Assembly: GCA_027627225.1 (NCBI GenBank)
Contig: JAPFQT010000038.1
Span: 1 to 64,000 of the forward strand
Reading direction: 5' to 3'
DNA from: Congeria kusceri
Lineage: Eukaryota; Mollusca; Bivalvia; Myida; Dreissenidae
DNA: 64,000 nucleotides
Below the pieces are notes generated by a model that saw only the letters and a program-made list of their open reading frames with translations, was not told the DNA's origin and did not search any database. Below, piece by piece: positions 33,497 through 43,953 of the stretch (positions are counted from its first letter, which is position 1; each line of letters opens with the position of its first letter). The translations under genes were made by a program, and so were the position numbers.

Positions 33497-33749
33497 GTGA
33501 TTCGTAGCCTACTGAATCAAAAGTAGGTCATATGATGCGTGCTCGAGATTTTCCATACTACAGTTTAAAATTAACACATTACAGTAATTTGTTGTCAAAA
33601 TATTCAGAATAAGAATCGGTAATGAGAAATAACACTTTCACAACGAGTGAAAAGTAACCAACGAAGCACCTTAATTTAATGGACATGTTTAATGAATTGA
33701 CTGTTTTTCTGCCGGGGTTAGTTGGACATTTTTAATGAATTGACTGTTT

Positions 33750-35271
33750 TTATGCCCCCGGCAACTTGATGAAGGAGGCATATAGTGATCGTCCTGTCCC
33801 TCCTTCCTTCCGTCCGTGACACGGTTAAGTAGATTTTACCGTTTTGTCTAGCACCAACACCGCTTACTACAACACTTTGATTCTTACACAGTTGTTGCTT
33901 ATGACCATTCCCTTATCTACCCATATCACCCACCCTTTCTTTGACTTTGACATTGACCTTATTTGGACTTGTAATGATTCAAAAGTGCCATTTCTTGCTT
34001 AACTAGATTTTACCGTTTCGTCTAGCACCAACACCACTTACTACAACACTTGGATATTTACACAGTTTTTACTTATGACCGTTCCCCATCCACCCATACA
34101 CTACGTCTAGCGTGATTTCTGCCTAAAACACAGACCCACCGTGGACAATTTTTCGTCAGCGTGGAAAATCACCGCGATTAAAAGGTGGTTCCATCGCGAT
34201 AGAATCGCGGTGATAGTGGGTGAGCACCGTGGGCGTTATCGGGAAATCAATCTCACGGTGGACCACTGCGGTCGCGGTGGGTCGCGGTGAAATACAGGTA
34301 CATGTGAATGAACAAGTACAGTTCGATATTTCAGACCGTATACTATTCGCAAAGTACAAATCGTCTTCTATTAACCTATACTTACCAATTAATATAATCA
34401 CAGTTTGCAACTTTAATCTTTTTTCCATGTTTGCAGTTGTGTTGTGAAATCGTAAACAAAGAGTCAAGGGCATTAATACAAGTCTCGCGAAAATTCGCAA
34501 TCTGCGTGAATTGACAGTTTGATGTCTTCAAAGTACAGCCGACAAGAAACCATAAAATAACACCTTTCTCGGCGATAAAATTGGCTTCTTTTGTTTAGAG
34601 AAGCGACATGCTTAACCAATCGCGTGTTTGTTACTCAGTGGCAATCGTCCTATTATGAAAGAGCACGTGCATAGCTCCGCCTTTCGAACTTTTACAGAGA
34701 ACAAAGGTGTTGGTTATGTCAATCATTGTTATAAAATCACGTTTTTTACCGACATGTTAATCAATTGTTTTGATAGTCATATTAAAAATGCAAAGATTTG
34801 TCATAGAATCGGACAACGAATTTGATGAGGTCTTTGTGATTTGACTGACGCATATTTTCATTTTCCCGTTTTGTCATAATGTTCCGTATTTTCCGAAAAC
34901 CATGTTCTTGGTCGTACCTGAAATAAAACGTAAAATATTTTTTAAAAAGCTCAATGTGAAATTATGACTCGCTAAAATCACCGCGATCCACGGCGATTTC
35001 TTATCAACAATGTTTATCGAGACTGTCACCGCGGTCACCGCGATTCGCCACGGCGACATCACCGCGTTCCACAGTGTTCCAACGTGTATTGCGGTGACTA
35101 TAGTAGTGTGTCACGCTGGGCTGAATCACGGTGGTGCGTCGCAGAAGGCAGAAATCACGCTAGACGTAGTGTATCACCCAACCTCAATTTTATCTTGACC
35201 TAATCTGGATTAAGAAATGGGCTACCCAGCACCAATCGGGGGCAAGTGTGTTTAGCAAACACAGAATCTTG
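33750..35271 (+). mobile_element. HINE-like element, TATGCCCCCGGCA family, split by a transposon
   Basis: 5' TTTATGCCCCCGGCAACTTG and GGAGGCATATAGTGATCGTC; units with TAGATTTTACCGTTT-GTC and CACCAACACC; 3' ATCGGGGGCAAGTG, hairpin GTGTTTAGCAAACAC and terminus AGAATCTTGT. Between CCACCCATA and TATCACCCAACC it is interrupted by the 1.07-kb element at 34099-35171. The intact sibling at 53182-53950 shows the continuous site CCACCCATATCACTCAACC. Just upstream, GGACAT.TTTAATGAATTGACTG is duplicated (about 33680 and 33723). Confidence 0.8.
34099..35171. mobile_element. 1073-bp TA-flanked inverted-repeat transposon (copy 2)
   Basis: Nearly identical to 15070-16166, with the same 25-bp ends (CACTACGTCTAGCGTGATTT...) and flanking TA (34097-98, 35172-73). 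It differs by about a dozen substitutions and lacks some 23 bp after AATCTTTTTT that the other copy has. High identity between copies implies recent activity by a transposase supplied elsewhere. Short open frames on both strands of both copies change little between copies only because the copies are young. Confidence 0.92.
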
Positions 35272-36274
35272 TCTAGACACTGTAATTGTAATAAATCAAT
35301 TGATATACACATCAAACTACACCTGAAATACATTATCTTAAATAATAAAAAGTTAAGAAAACATTCATGAATGTTTGTTGTTTTGAACAATTAAGGATCT
35401 TTTCAGGTTTCGATTTACTGACTTGTAGCCTGCAAAGAAAAGTATTTTTCCACTATGCCTGTTTTGCAAATTACCCTCTCAAAAGATTGATGGCTTCCGC
35501 CAACAGTCTAAAAATGATTTTAGGCATTCGGTTTATTCTGCACAGAACTCATAATTGCATGAAAGTTTTGAATACTACCCTTTGTTGATTATTTGTCAGG
35601 ACTAAAACTATTTTGTTATACCTCAACTTATTTTACAGAATAAGATAATATATTAGCAGTAAGTACATTATAAAAGGACAATTCTCCTTTTGCAAAATGA
35701 TTTGAATGCATACAGACAAAGCGGCGCTATGTAGAAAGGCTGCATAGATGGAGGTATCCGTGTCTGTGGACCCATTTCTAGTTTGTAACAAATAAAATCC
35801 CTCGAGGGATTGGTTTTGCCCATTCATTCATATTTATTAATGATATTAATTGCTTTAATGCTGAAGATTATGTTCACAGATCTTTACAAAGAAGTTTTCA
35901 TGACTTTTTTGCCAGGAAGCAAAGGTGTTGATTTTTAAGCATATGAAATTATCACATATTTGTTATTGTCATATCTTTATGAAAACCAAGGAAATGGTAA
36001 TGTCTTAATCTACGTTCTGATTGTTGGATTAACTCTTTAGAATTATTTTTAGAATATTTCGTTTTAAAAATATACAGAAAACAGAGATATTACAGACATT
36101 GCTCCAAAATGTGAAGTTTGTAGACCATAACAAAGCAGAGCCCATCTCCAAACATAGAATGATTTCCAGGAATGTTCTAGCAGTTAGTTAAGATGTAATA
36201 AGCTTTTGTCAGCACTTCGACTATTAAAGGCCAACAGGATTGCTTCAAAGTGATATTTATTTTATTTAAGAAAT
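35272..36274. other. No recognisable gene
   Basis: AT-rich; 35740-35790 has GGAGGTATCCGTGTC, TGTGGACC and CATTTCTAGTTT, possibly a worn 3' element terminus. Nothing else supported. Confidence 0.35.
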
Positions 36275-36497
36275 ATGTTTCACTTTATTGTTGTTTATGG
36301 GCCAATAAACATAATTTGGAGTTCTGATGCATAGGAATTAAACCACGAGGTCGTTGTTCCGAGTGGTTTAATAGCCAGGCATCAGAACAACAAAGAGTCG
36401 TTTATTGGTCAATAAACAACAAAAATGCGAACATTACTTTTTGCCTTGTTTATTAGGTAGTTTAACAACTATAATTTTGTTCTTTGTCTATAGAAAA
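36275..36497 (-). repeat. Foldback dispersed repeat with long palindromic core
   Basis: GTTGTTTATGGGCCAATAAA and GTTTATTGGTCAATAAACAA bracket a second inverted pair (GTTCTGATGCATAGGAATTA with AACCAC, against GTGGTTTAATAGCC and GGCATCAGAAC), so 36288-36425 can form an extended hairpin. It ends with GGTAGTTTAACAACTATA and TTGTTCTTTGTCTATAGA, the segment that became the 37-bp satellite unit in the other orientation. Confidence 0.7.
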
Positions 36498-36609
36498 ATT
36501 AGTCAGTATCATGGTAAAATTGCAAATAATTAATATTGAATCATTGTTTAATGTGATGGCCATGTTTCTTCGATCAATTGACAAAACTCAATTGACAAAA
36601 CTATAATTT

Positions 36610-37215
36610 TTAGCCAGATTTTTAAAAAAAAAATCTAGGCTTATGGATTAGCGAAAAAACGGTCGGTTGGGCGGGCGTTGCGATGTCGTTTACATTTTGC
36701 GTTAAAGTTTTGTATTCCTGTCATATTAAAAAAAAATCTTTGTCAATGTTCATGAAACTTTGTAGAAATGTTCCTTGGATGGTCCTCTACCAAACCTGTA
36801 AAAATGGTTGCACTTCACAAGATGGCCACTAGAGCTAAAAATAGAATTATGTCTCAACGCCATTTTCTTCTGAACCTATGGATAGATTTTCAAATTATTT
36901 TACACAAATGTTTGTTAAGTGTTCCTCTACCAAACTTATTCAAATGGTCCGCCTCACTGCACAAAATGGCCACTAGAGCTAAAAATAGAATTTGCGTTAA
37001 AGTTTTGTATTCCTGTCATATTTTCTAAAGTTCTTGATTAATCTTGATGAAACTTTACAGTTTACCAAACTTATTCAAATGGTTCCGCCTCACTGCAAAA
37101 AATGGCCACAAGAGCTAAAAATACAATTTGCTTTAAAGTTTTGTATTCCTGGCATATTTTCTAAAGTTCTTGATCAAGCTTGATGAAACTTTACAGCATA
37201 CATTTTAGATCATCA
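36610..37215. repeat. Tandem repeat units (AAATGGTCCGCCTCACTGCA type)
   Basis: Starts with TTTTTAGCCAGATTTTTAAA and its near-complement TTTTTAAA...AAATCTAGGCTTA, GGTCGGTTGGGCGGGCG, then three units carrying TTGATGAAACTTTACA-like, CTACCAAACTTATTCAAATG, AAAATGGCCACTAGAGCTAA and GCGTTAAAGTTTTGTATTCC. Rolling-circle-like internal array; no 3' terminus recognised. Confidence 0.5.
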
Positions 37216-37447
37216 ACATGAAACTTCCATTCTTCTTTACCAACATTGACTTGTACATGTAGCCCCATCGGAAAATGAAAATTCTGGCTTTAATGCGGTT
37301 TCAGCATTTTTCTCTTGTATACAGTGTAAATGGGGTTGGAAAATAGAAATAATTAAACATAATTTTATATTAGGAATTGGATTATATACAGCATATTGGA
37401 TGTCAGTTTTGTATTTATGGCAAAATGACCAAAAGTGGAGGACATAA

Positions 37448-37523
37448 CGAGGGTTGAGCGTGAAACTGTTGTATCTGCTTGACATTTCTATATCAGATAC
37501 AATAGTTTCATGCTCAACCCTCG
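37448..37523. repeat. 30-bp near-perfect hairpin
   Basis: CGAGGGTTGAGCGTGAAACT... (37448-37477) pairs with ...AGTTTCATGCTCAACCCTCG (37494-37523), two mismatches in 30 bp, loop 16 nt. A further inverted pair (TATCGGGTC at 37550, GACCCGATA at 37589) follows. On the minus strand a 136-codon frame (37237-37647) runs through it without recognisable motifs; I do not call it a gene. It could be a small inverted-repeat transposon or a hairpin transcript precursor. Confidence 0.6.
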
Positions 37524-37679
37524 ATAAGGAATACAAGATTTGGTCGAAATATCGGGTCTCATCATGGACCAAGTTACCCATAGCTTGACCCGATATATCC
37601 GGTCTCAGCACTGCAAGGGTTAACCTTCCGTTTTTGCCTACTAACACTTACCTGAAGTTTTATAATGATTGCACAAAAA

Positions 37680-38761
37680 CTTGTAATGATATAAACACTG
37701 GTCATCGATGACACTTGCAGGCGGAGGATTATTAGTAGTAGACGTTAAATCGATATGAATGTAATGTACCATTTCGAAAAATAACAAAATTCTTATTGTA
37801 TTCAGAATTCATGTAAGATATATGTCCATATACATGGGGCCAGTGTTCTGCCGTGGATGCGGCCGTGCGCCATTGGCGCAAAAATAAACTTCCCCACCAA
37901 AATTTTGTAAGCGGGTCCGCGGTCGCACACAATTTGCAAGTATATCATTCGGCGTATTTAGTAAAATTTATATCATTTATCGTTACATCAATTTATAATC
38001 AATTTTTTCACTAGAACACAAATTCATTAACACTTTATTGGCAGCGCTTGAACAATTCAGATACAGTAGTTTCAATCGATAATTGTAAGCATGAAACAAG
38101 CTTTTCAGCGAAAAACTGCTAGACGACAGCCGCATTTCGGCAGAAATATCAAAGACGTTTGAAGTCAATTACTGACACCGTTGCTATGAGTGTTGCTAAT
38201 GGTATGCAGTTTCGGATGCCCGGCTAATAGATGATGTAACACTGTTACACATTGTAGTTTTAACAGGTTTCATTATTAACGCCTTGTTTTTATAACAGAT
38301 TTTTTTGTTTGTTCAAATTAAAATTAATAATGCAAGTTTATAAGGTATTTAAGAATGCAGTGTAACATTGATCAACAGAATTTTATGAATTAATTAAGAA
38401 CACAGTATTATGTATCAATCCTTTTTTGAACAGAAAATAAAAACAAACATGAATGAAAACAGCTAGTACGTACATTTCCAAACAAAAATCTGCTTTGGAA
38501 ATATTCATGAGGTGAACAACTTTTTTTGTCTGTGTCCCTACATTTTTGTAATTTGTCCCCACTTTTTCAAGCCTAGAGGGCCCTTGTCCCCAATAGTCCA
38601 AATTCAGAGCAGATAACTGATGGGGCGTTCCGAAAGAAAAAGACAAACATAAAATAAAACCATGCAACAAAAAACATAACCACCAAAGCAGAATTAGTAA
38701 AATAAAGTTTATAAAAAGTGTATGTTTGTATGTACTCATTGATTTCTATGTTCATCTTCAG
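37680..38761. other. No recognisable gene
   Basis: A GC-richer patch with GGATGCGGCCGTGCGCC and GCGGGTCCGCGGTCGC at 37855-37930 and a TTTGTCCC/CCTTGTCCCC patch at 38540-38595 stand out but match nothing I know. Minus-strand frames across 38383-38755 are hydrophobic and AT-driven. Confidence 0.3.
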
Positions 38762-38845
38762 TATGTCATTGCCAGGCTGGGGAGACCAAGGAAGAGGCTG
38801 TGGACACGATAATACCAGTAACAGGCCGACTGTTCAGCAGGCCTG
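38762..38845 (+). other. Candidate 84-nt coding exon
   Basis: A plausible acceptor (TTTCTATGTTCATCTTCAG), then 84 nt of GC-richer sequence and a donor (CCTG|GTAACT). One frame reads CHCQAGETKEEAVDTIIPVT then GRLFSRP with split codons of matching phase at the two ends; a second frame is also open from an ATG two bases in. Length divisible by three and balanced composition are exon-like. No homologue recognised and no neighbouring exon found on either side within the window. Confidence 0.3.
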
Positions 38846-39509
38846 GTAACTTAGTTTAGTGTTAAAGAACTCAATGTTTGACTGCATTTACTGTCAGCAT
38901 ATGAACTCTATATGGTCTTGACAAACATACAGAGTACATTAAATATAGACTATTATGGGTAATAAATATGCATGCAATAGAAACCTTTTGAAGTAGTGCG
39001 ATATATGTTTATGCAAACAGTATTTATGTCTGTTTAAAAACCTATGCCGACATATTTGATAATGTTCGATTATCTGCCTGCCAAAATCACCCTTCTGTTG
39101 CTTTACAAGTACAGGTGGCGTGTTGAGTACTTACATTTTTAGCTCGACTATTCACTGATAAGCTCGAGCTACACTACTCACCTATTCGTCTGCGTAATGC
39201 TCTGGTTAAGGTTTGCGTGCAACAAGTACATATATCTGTAACTACAGATATTCAATTGAAACTTCACACATGGCTTCAGGGTCATTATATAAGGTCATTG
39301 GCCAAGACCCATAACTGTGACCAGCATTTTAGCAGAAGTATGCCCCTTTTTGTACTAAGAAATTCAGGTTAAAGTTTGTGTGAAACAACTCCATATCTCT
39401 ATATCTACTACAGAATTATGATATTCAACTGAAACTTCACACATGCCTTCAGGGTCATTATATAAGGTCACTGGCCAAGACCCATTACTGTGGCCAGCAT
39501 TTTAGCAGA

Positions 39510-41562
39510 ATTATGCTCCCGAAGGGAACTTTGGGAGCATATGGTTATCGTCTGTCGGTTCTTCCCTCTGTCCGTCCGTCTGTCTGTCAAGCTTATTGTG
39601 CGGAGCATAACTCTATTAGTATTAAAGGGATTCAAATGAAACTGCATTTAATGATAGAGGACAATGAGAGGAAGTTCAGAGTACAAGGACCACAACTCTT
39701 TCTTCAATATTTATGAAGTTATTGCCATTTGTTAACCAAATTTTTCGAAGAATAATTTCTGTTATTAGATTGGGGTATGTCGTTGGGCCTGCAGGCGGAC
39801 GGGGGGTGGCTGCATCAACTTTTTGTTTTGCTCTCTTACTCGAGAACGGATTAAAATATTTTAATGAAACTTAATACATAGATACCTTATATCAAGACCT
39901 CGCTTTGGATTGCATACGGGGTGGGTGGGGTCAAACTTGACAACGCATCGAGATATTTTAATGAAACTTCATACATAGATGCCTTATATTGAGACCTCGC
40001 TTGGGATTGCATATGGGGTGGGTGGGGTCAAGGTCACCCTTACTAAAAATAGATAAACGGTTTCCGCTCAATAACTTCAGAAGGCATTAAGATATTTTAA
40101 TGAAACTTCATACATAGATGCCTTATATCAAGACCTCGCTTGGGATTGCATATGGGGTGGTTGGGGTCAAGGTCACCATTGCTAAAAATAGAAAAACGGT
40201 TTTTGCTCAATAACTTTAGAACGCATCGAGATATTTTGGTGAAACTTCATACAAAGATAGCTTATATCAAGATCTCGCTTGGGATTGCATTTGGGATGGG
40301 TGGGGTCTAGGCCAAAGTCACCATTACTAAAAATAGAAATATTTTAATGAAACTTCAAACATATATACCTTATATCGTGACCTTGCTTGAGATTGCATAT
40401 GGAGTGGGTGAGGTCACGGTCAAGGTCACAGTTACTAATTATAGAAAAATGGTTTCTGCTCAATAACTTTAGAATCCATAAAGATATTTAATTGAAACTT
40501 CATACTTGGATACCATATATCGAGACCTCGCTTAGGATTGCATATTGGGTGGGTGGTGTCAAAGTCATGGTCACCGTAACTAAAAATAGAAGAAAAGATT
40601 TTTCCTCAATAACTTAGAATGCATCGAGGTATTTTAATGAGAGGTCATACATATATACCTTATATTGAGACCTTGCTTACGATTGCATATGGGGTGGGGT
40701 CAACATAAAGGTGACCGTAACTATAAAACGGTCTCTTCTCAATAACTTGAGAACGCATCGAGATATTTTAATGAAACTTCATACATATGCACCTTATATC
40801 GAAGCCTTGAATGAGATTGCATATGGGGGTGGGTATTGTCAAGGTCAAGGTGACAGATACTAAAAATAGAAAATGGTTTCCACTTAATTACTTGAAAACA
40901 CATCAAGATGTTTTAATGAAACTTCATACATAGATACCTTATATTGGGACCTCTCTTGGAATTGCATATGTGGTGGGTGGGGTCAGGGTCATCATTGCTA
41001 AAAATAGAAAAACGGTTTTAGCTTAATTACTTAACAATGCATCGAGATATTTTAATGAAACTTCATACATAGATACCTTATATCAAGACCTCGCTTGGGA
41101 TTGCATATAGTGTGGGTGGTGTCAAAGTCTCCATTACTAAAAATAGAAAAATTGTTTCCTCTAAAGATATTTGAATGAAACTTCAAACATTGATACCTTG
41201 TATCTAGACCACGCTTTGGATTGCATATGGGGTGGGTGAGATCAAGGTCAATGTCAATGTTACTAAAAATACAAAAACGGTTTGCAGAGCAAAAAGACCA
41301 TAACTGTTTCTTCAATATTTACAGAGTTATTGCCCTTTGTTTATTTTTCTGGTGCGGAGCATAACTCCATTAGCGTTAAAGGGATTCAAATGAAACTTCA
41401 TATAATGATAGAGGACATCGATAGGAAGTGCAGAGTACAAGGAGCATAACTCTTTTTGTAGGAAGCGTAATTTTTGCCAACATGTAAATGACATTGTGTT
41501 GCCTTCCTCTGAGAAGCATATCCTTTTCGGGAATACGTCACATCCTGTGGCAAGCCTTGTTG
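39510..41562 (+). mobile_element. HINE-like element, TATGCTCCCGAAGGGAAC family, nested
   Basis: 5' TATGCTCCCGAAGGGAAC followed by TTTGGGAGCATATGG. Near the 3' end CATATCCTTTTCGGGAA (complementary to the 5' motif with mismatches), hairpin CACATCCTGTG and terminus CCTTGTT. It splits a unit of the outer element between CAGAATTATG and TGTACTTAG. Units next to the ends carry GGAGCATAACTC and GATAGAGGACA; the centre is the array at 39790-41290. Confidence 0.65.
39790..41290 (+). repeat. Array of about 140-bp units, GATATTTTAATGAAACTTCA type
   Basis: Ten to eleven units with GCATCGAGATATTTTAATGA, CATACATAGATACCTTATAT, GACCTCGCTTGGGATTGCAT, GGGGTGGGTGGGGTCAAGG and TACTAAAAATAGAAAAACGG. Relatives at 2985-3890, 5090-5220 and 12480-12780 occupy the interior of other families, so this unit has spread between element types. 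Confidence 0.8.
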
Positions 41563-41816
41563 TACTTAGAAAAGTCAGGTTAAGGTTTGTGTGCAAGAGA
41601 AAATTCAGGTTAAGGGATTGTGTGCAACAAGTACATGTCTCTCTAACTACTACGGATATTTAAAAGAAACTTCACACATGTCTTTGGGGTCATTATGTAA
41701 AGTCACTGACCAAGGCCAATAACTCTGACCTGCAATTTAGCAGAATTATGCCCCTTTTTGTACTTCAGGTTAAAGTTTGCGTGCAGCAACTCCATATCTC
41801 TATAATTACTACAGAT

Positions 41817-41990
41817 AGCTTGATTGCATCGAAAGTCTTTGGCTTATAGACACTCTTGAGTCCGTTTCCTGGGAAAAACTAGTACTTGGTGTCTTTGGAA
41901 AGATTTTGAGAACACTCCCTGAGTGGGGATCGAACCCAGGACCTCCCGGTCCCAAGGCAGACACCATATCCACTACACCATTGCGACTTC
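41817..41990 (-). mobile_element. tRNA-derived SINE
   Basis: On the minus strand: an A-box-like ATGGTGTAGTGGATATGG, B box GGTTCGATCCCC, then GACACCAAGTACTAG, CCCAGGAAACGGACTC and CTTTCGATGCAATCAAGC. Inserted in an internal unit of the AGCTCGACTATTC element. Confidence 0.8.
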
Positions 41991-42584
41991 ATATATCTTT
42001 GTGGTCATTATGTAAGGTCACTGACCAAGATCCATATCTCTGAACTGCAATTTAGCAGAATTATGCCCCTTTTTGTACTTATAAATTCAGGTTAAAGTTT
42101 GTGTGCAACAACTCTATATCTCTATAACTACTACAGATATTCAGTTGAAACTTTACACATGTCTTCAGGGTCATTATATAAGGTCACTATCCAAGGCCCA
42201 TAGCTCTGACCTGCAATTTAGTAGTATTGTCTCTATATCTGCTACACATAATCAATTCAAAGATCACACATGTCTTCAAGATCATTATATAACGTCACTG
42301 ACCATGGCATATAACTGTGACAAGCATTTTAGGAGAATTATGCCTCTTTTTTTGTAGTGATAAAGGCCGATAACTCTGACAATGCGGTTGAATAGTTGAG
42401 CGCGCTGTCCTGAGACAGCTCTTGTTAATATAAAGCTTGATGAAGTCTTCACATATAATTATTAACACAACATCCACATGAGTGCCAATATGATTTAGTT
42501 TTATATACACACATACCGAAACAGATGGGCCTGGCAGTGATGTACAGAGAATAGATTGGTCATCCAGAGAATAAACAGCTGGTA

Positions 42585-42669
42585 TGAAACTTGAGCCAGA
42601 CACAGGACCTGTACCGATATGGTTGCGATAGTTATCAAGTTGAGAATTGCAGCCCGAGGTCTTGCCAAG
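42585..42669 (+). pseudogene. Degenerate copy of the 13339-13517 candidate exon
   Basis: Keeps GAGCCAGACACAGGACCTGT, TTGCGATAGTTATCAAGTTG and the donor AAG|GTAAGATAAC, but about 35 bp are deleted in the middle and the corresponding frame contains TGA at the GAAACTTGAG string. If 13339-13517 is an exon, this is its dead paralogue. Confidence 0.4.
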
Positions 42670-42837
42670 GTAAGATAACATGGAGATCAACAATAACAGT
42701 TCCTAAAGCAGTGAAACGCTGCCCAAATGTAGTGTGGTTGCACCCAACAGATTTTTAGCTCACCTGATCTCGAACTGAGATATTTTGTGGTCAGTCATCC
42801 TCCGGCATCTGTTGTTAATTAAGAAATCTTTTTGCAT

Positions 42838-43100
42838 TTAGAGTTGTTCATTGGCTAATAAACAGCGATTTTGTGTTCTGATGCGTATGAATTAAACCAC
42901 AAGGCTGTTAGTGTTTATTAGCCGATAAACAACGATAATGCGAAAGTTATTTCAATTGTAACATGACCTAACAACATTGTTTTTGCAATTACAATGCATA
43001 CTATATTTTACAGTTTCTGAAGTATTTTGGGGGTTTGTTTATTGGCAGTTAAACAATGGTGAATTTTGTTCTTTGTCTATAGACAACGGCACGTGACATG
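42838..43100 (-). repeat. Foldback dispersed repeat
   Basis: TTCATTGGCTAATAAACAGC, GTTCTGATGCGTATGAATTA, GTTTATTAGCCGATAAACAA, AACATGACCTAACAA, TTATTGGCAGTTAAACAATG and TTGTTCTTTGTCTATAGACA: same order as at 1195-1405, and the reverse of 22806-23110. Confidence 0.65.
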
Positions 43101-43400
43101 TTAGAATTGTCATTCATTGTGAACATTTTGCTTTAAACGACCTGTTCTCTGAAAACACTACAAGGAAGTTGAAAAACTTGAAAAAATGGGCATAATTAAT
43201 TGTTCAGATGCTTTCCAATGAAGTTGATCTTGTAAAAATGGTAAATATATACAATTTTTTTTTTACAGTTGCTGCCTCAGACTTTTTATTTGAAGTTTGA
43301 TTGTGGGTCTTCACAGAATCAGTTGGAATCCACATTTGATACTGACAGTGTCATTAATATGGGTCTGACTATTAAAGTGTTTTAGGACAGGAGTTGTCTC

Positions 43401-43953
43401 CCTTAGATTTTCATTATTGAAAATTGAATTATCTTGCAAGATTTTAACAGTGCAATTGTTTTAAAATGACTAAAGAACAAAAATCAAGTCAGTATGCTGT
43501 TTTGGCAAAAGGAAGTGACAACTGTGATAAAATAGTCAGTGTGGGAAATCTGTTACATACCGGTAATAAACATTATATAGACATTAATCAGTACATGTTT
43601 AAACCAACTGCATTTGGTCTGTGTGATAAAAACTAGTTTATTGTAACCTACTATTCAGCTACAAACCTTCTTTGGCGCAGTGTAAAGTTTAATGTAACCC
43701 AATACTCACGTGACCTAATACTCATGTGACAGTTTACATAGTTACACTGTTTACTTGTATCAGTCCACTGAGCGCCATTTGAAGGTTATCTTGGTTTTTG
43801 TTCAGTTTGAAATTTTTTATTGCTTGACTATTGACACTAGCATTTAATGTGTGTTTTCTGGACTATCAATTTATTTTAAACGAGATACTGGGACATTAAT
43901 ATTTCAGCTGAATTTAAGTTGAAACTTTTGTTTGTTGAAAGTCAGTTAGCAAA
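43401..43953. other. 5' flank of the TRIM-like gene
   Basis: No TATA box that I would call and no clear upstream exon. GTAACC.A.TACTCACGTGAC is partly repeated at 43696-43735 (ACTCACGTGACCTAATACTC then ATGTGAC), giving a CACGTG E-box and a half-matched neighbour about 230 bp before the ATG. Promoter role is inference only. Confidence 0.3.

Larger units (their letters stand above)
39138..42426 (+). mobile_element. Large HINE-like element, AGCTCGACTATTC family, with nested inserts
   Basis: 5' TTTAGCTCGACTATTCACTG; near the 3' end GAATAGTTGAGC, then hairpin GCTGTCCTGAGACAGC and terminus TCTTGTT. Own internal units carry TCAGGTTAAAGTTTGTGTGC, AACTTCACACATG-CTTCAGG, GTCATTATATAAGGTCA and CAGAATTATGCCCC. 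A second element (39510-41562), an array (39790-41290) and a SINE (41817-41990) lie inside it, giving a nesting order from oldest outward. Confidence 0.75.
42540..43400. repeat. Duplicated block shared with 13339-14516
   Basis: Follows the 13-14 kb region in order: AGCCAGACACAGGACCTGTA, GCCAAGGTAAGAT, a CCAAAT-GTAGTGTGGTTGCA string, TTTTAGCTCACCTGA, and GGAATCCACATTTGATACT. It lacks the TATACCCCCAC element but has its own insertion of the foldback repeat (42838-43100). It ends about 550 bp before the TRIM-like start codon. Confidence 0.65.

Noticed and set aside
37237..37647. 136-codon minus-strand frame as a gene
   Set aside because: It crosses a 30-bp DNA hairpin, has no recognisable motif and no splice or codon-bias support; better explained by repeat sequence.
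38383..38755. Hydrophobic minus-strand frames as a membrane protein
   Set aside because: Two overlapping frames are both open owing to T/A-rich composition; no start context or homologous motif.
42295..42693. 132-codon minus-strand frame
   Set aside because: It spans the 3' end of a rolling-circle-like element and the degenerate exon copy; a chance frame across unrelated sequences.
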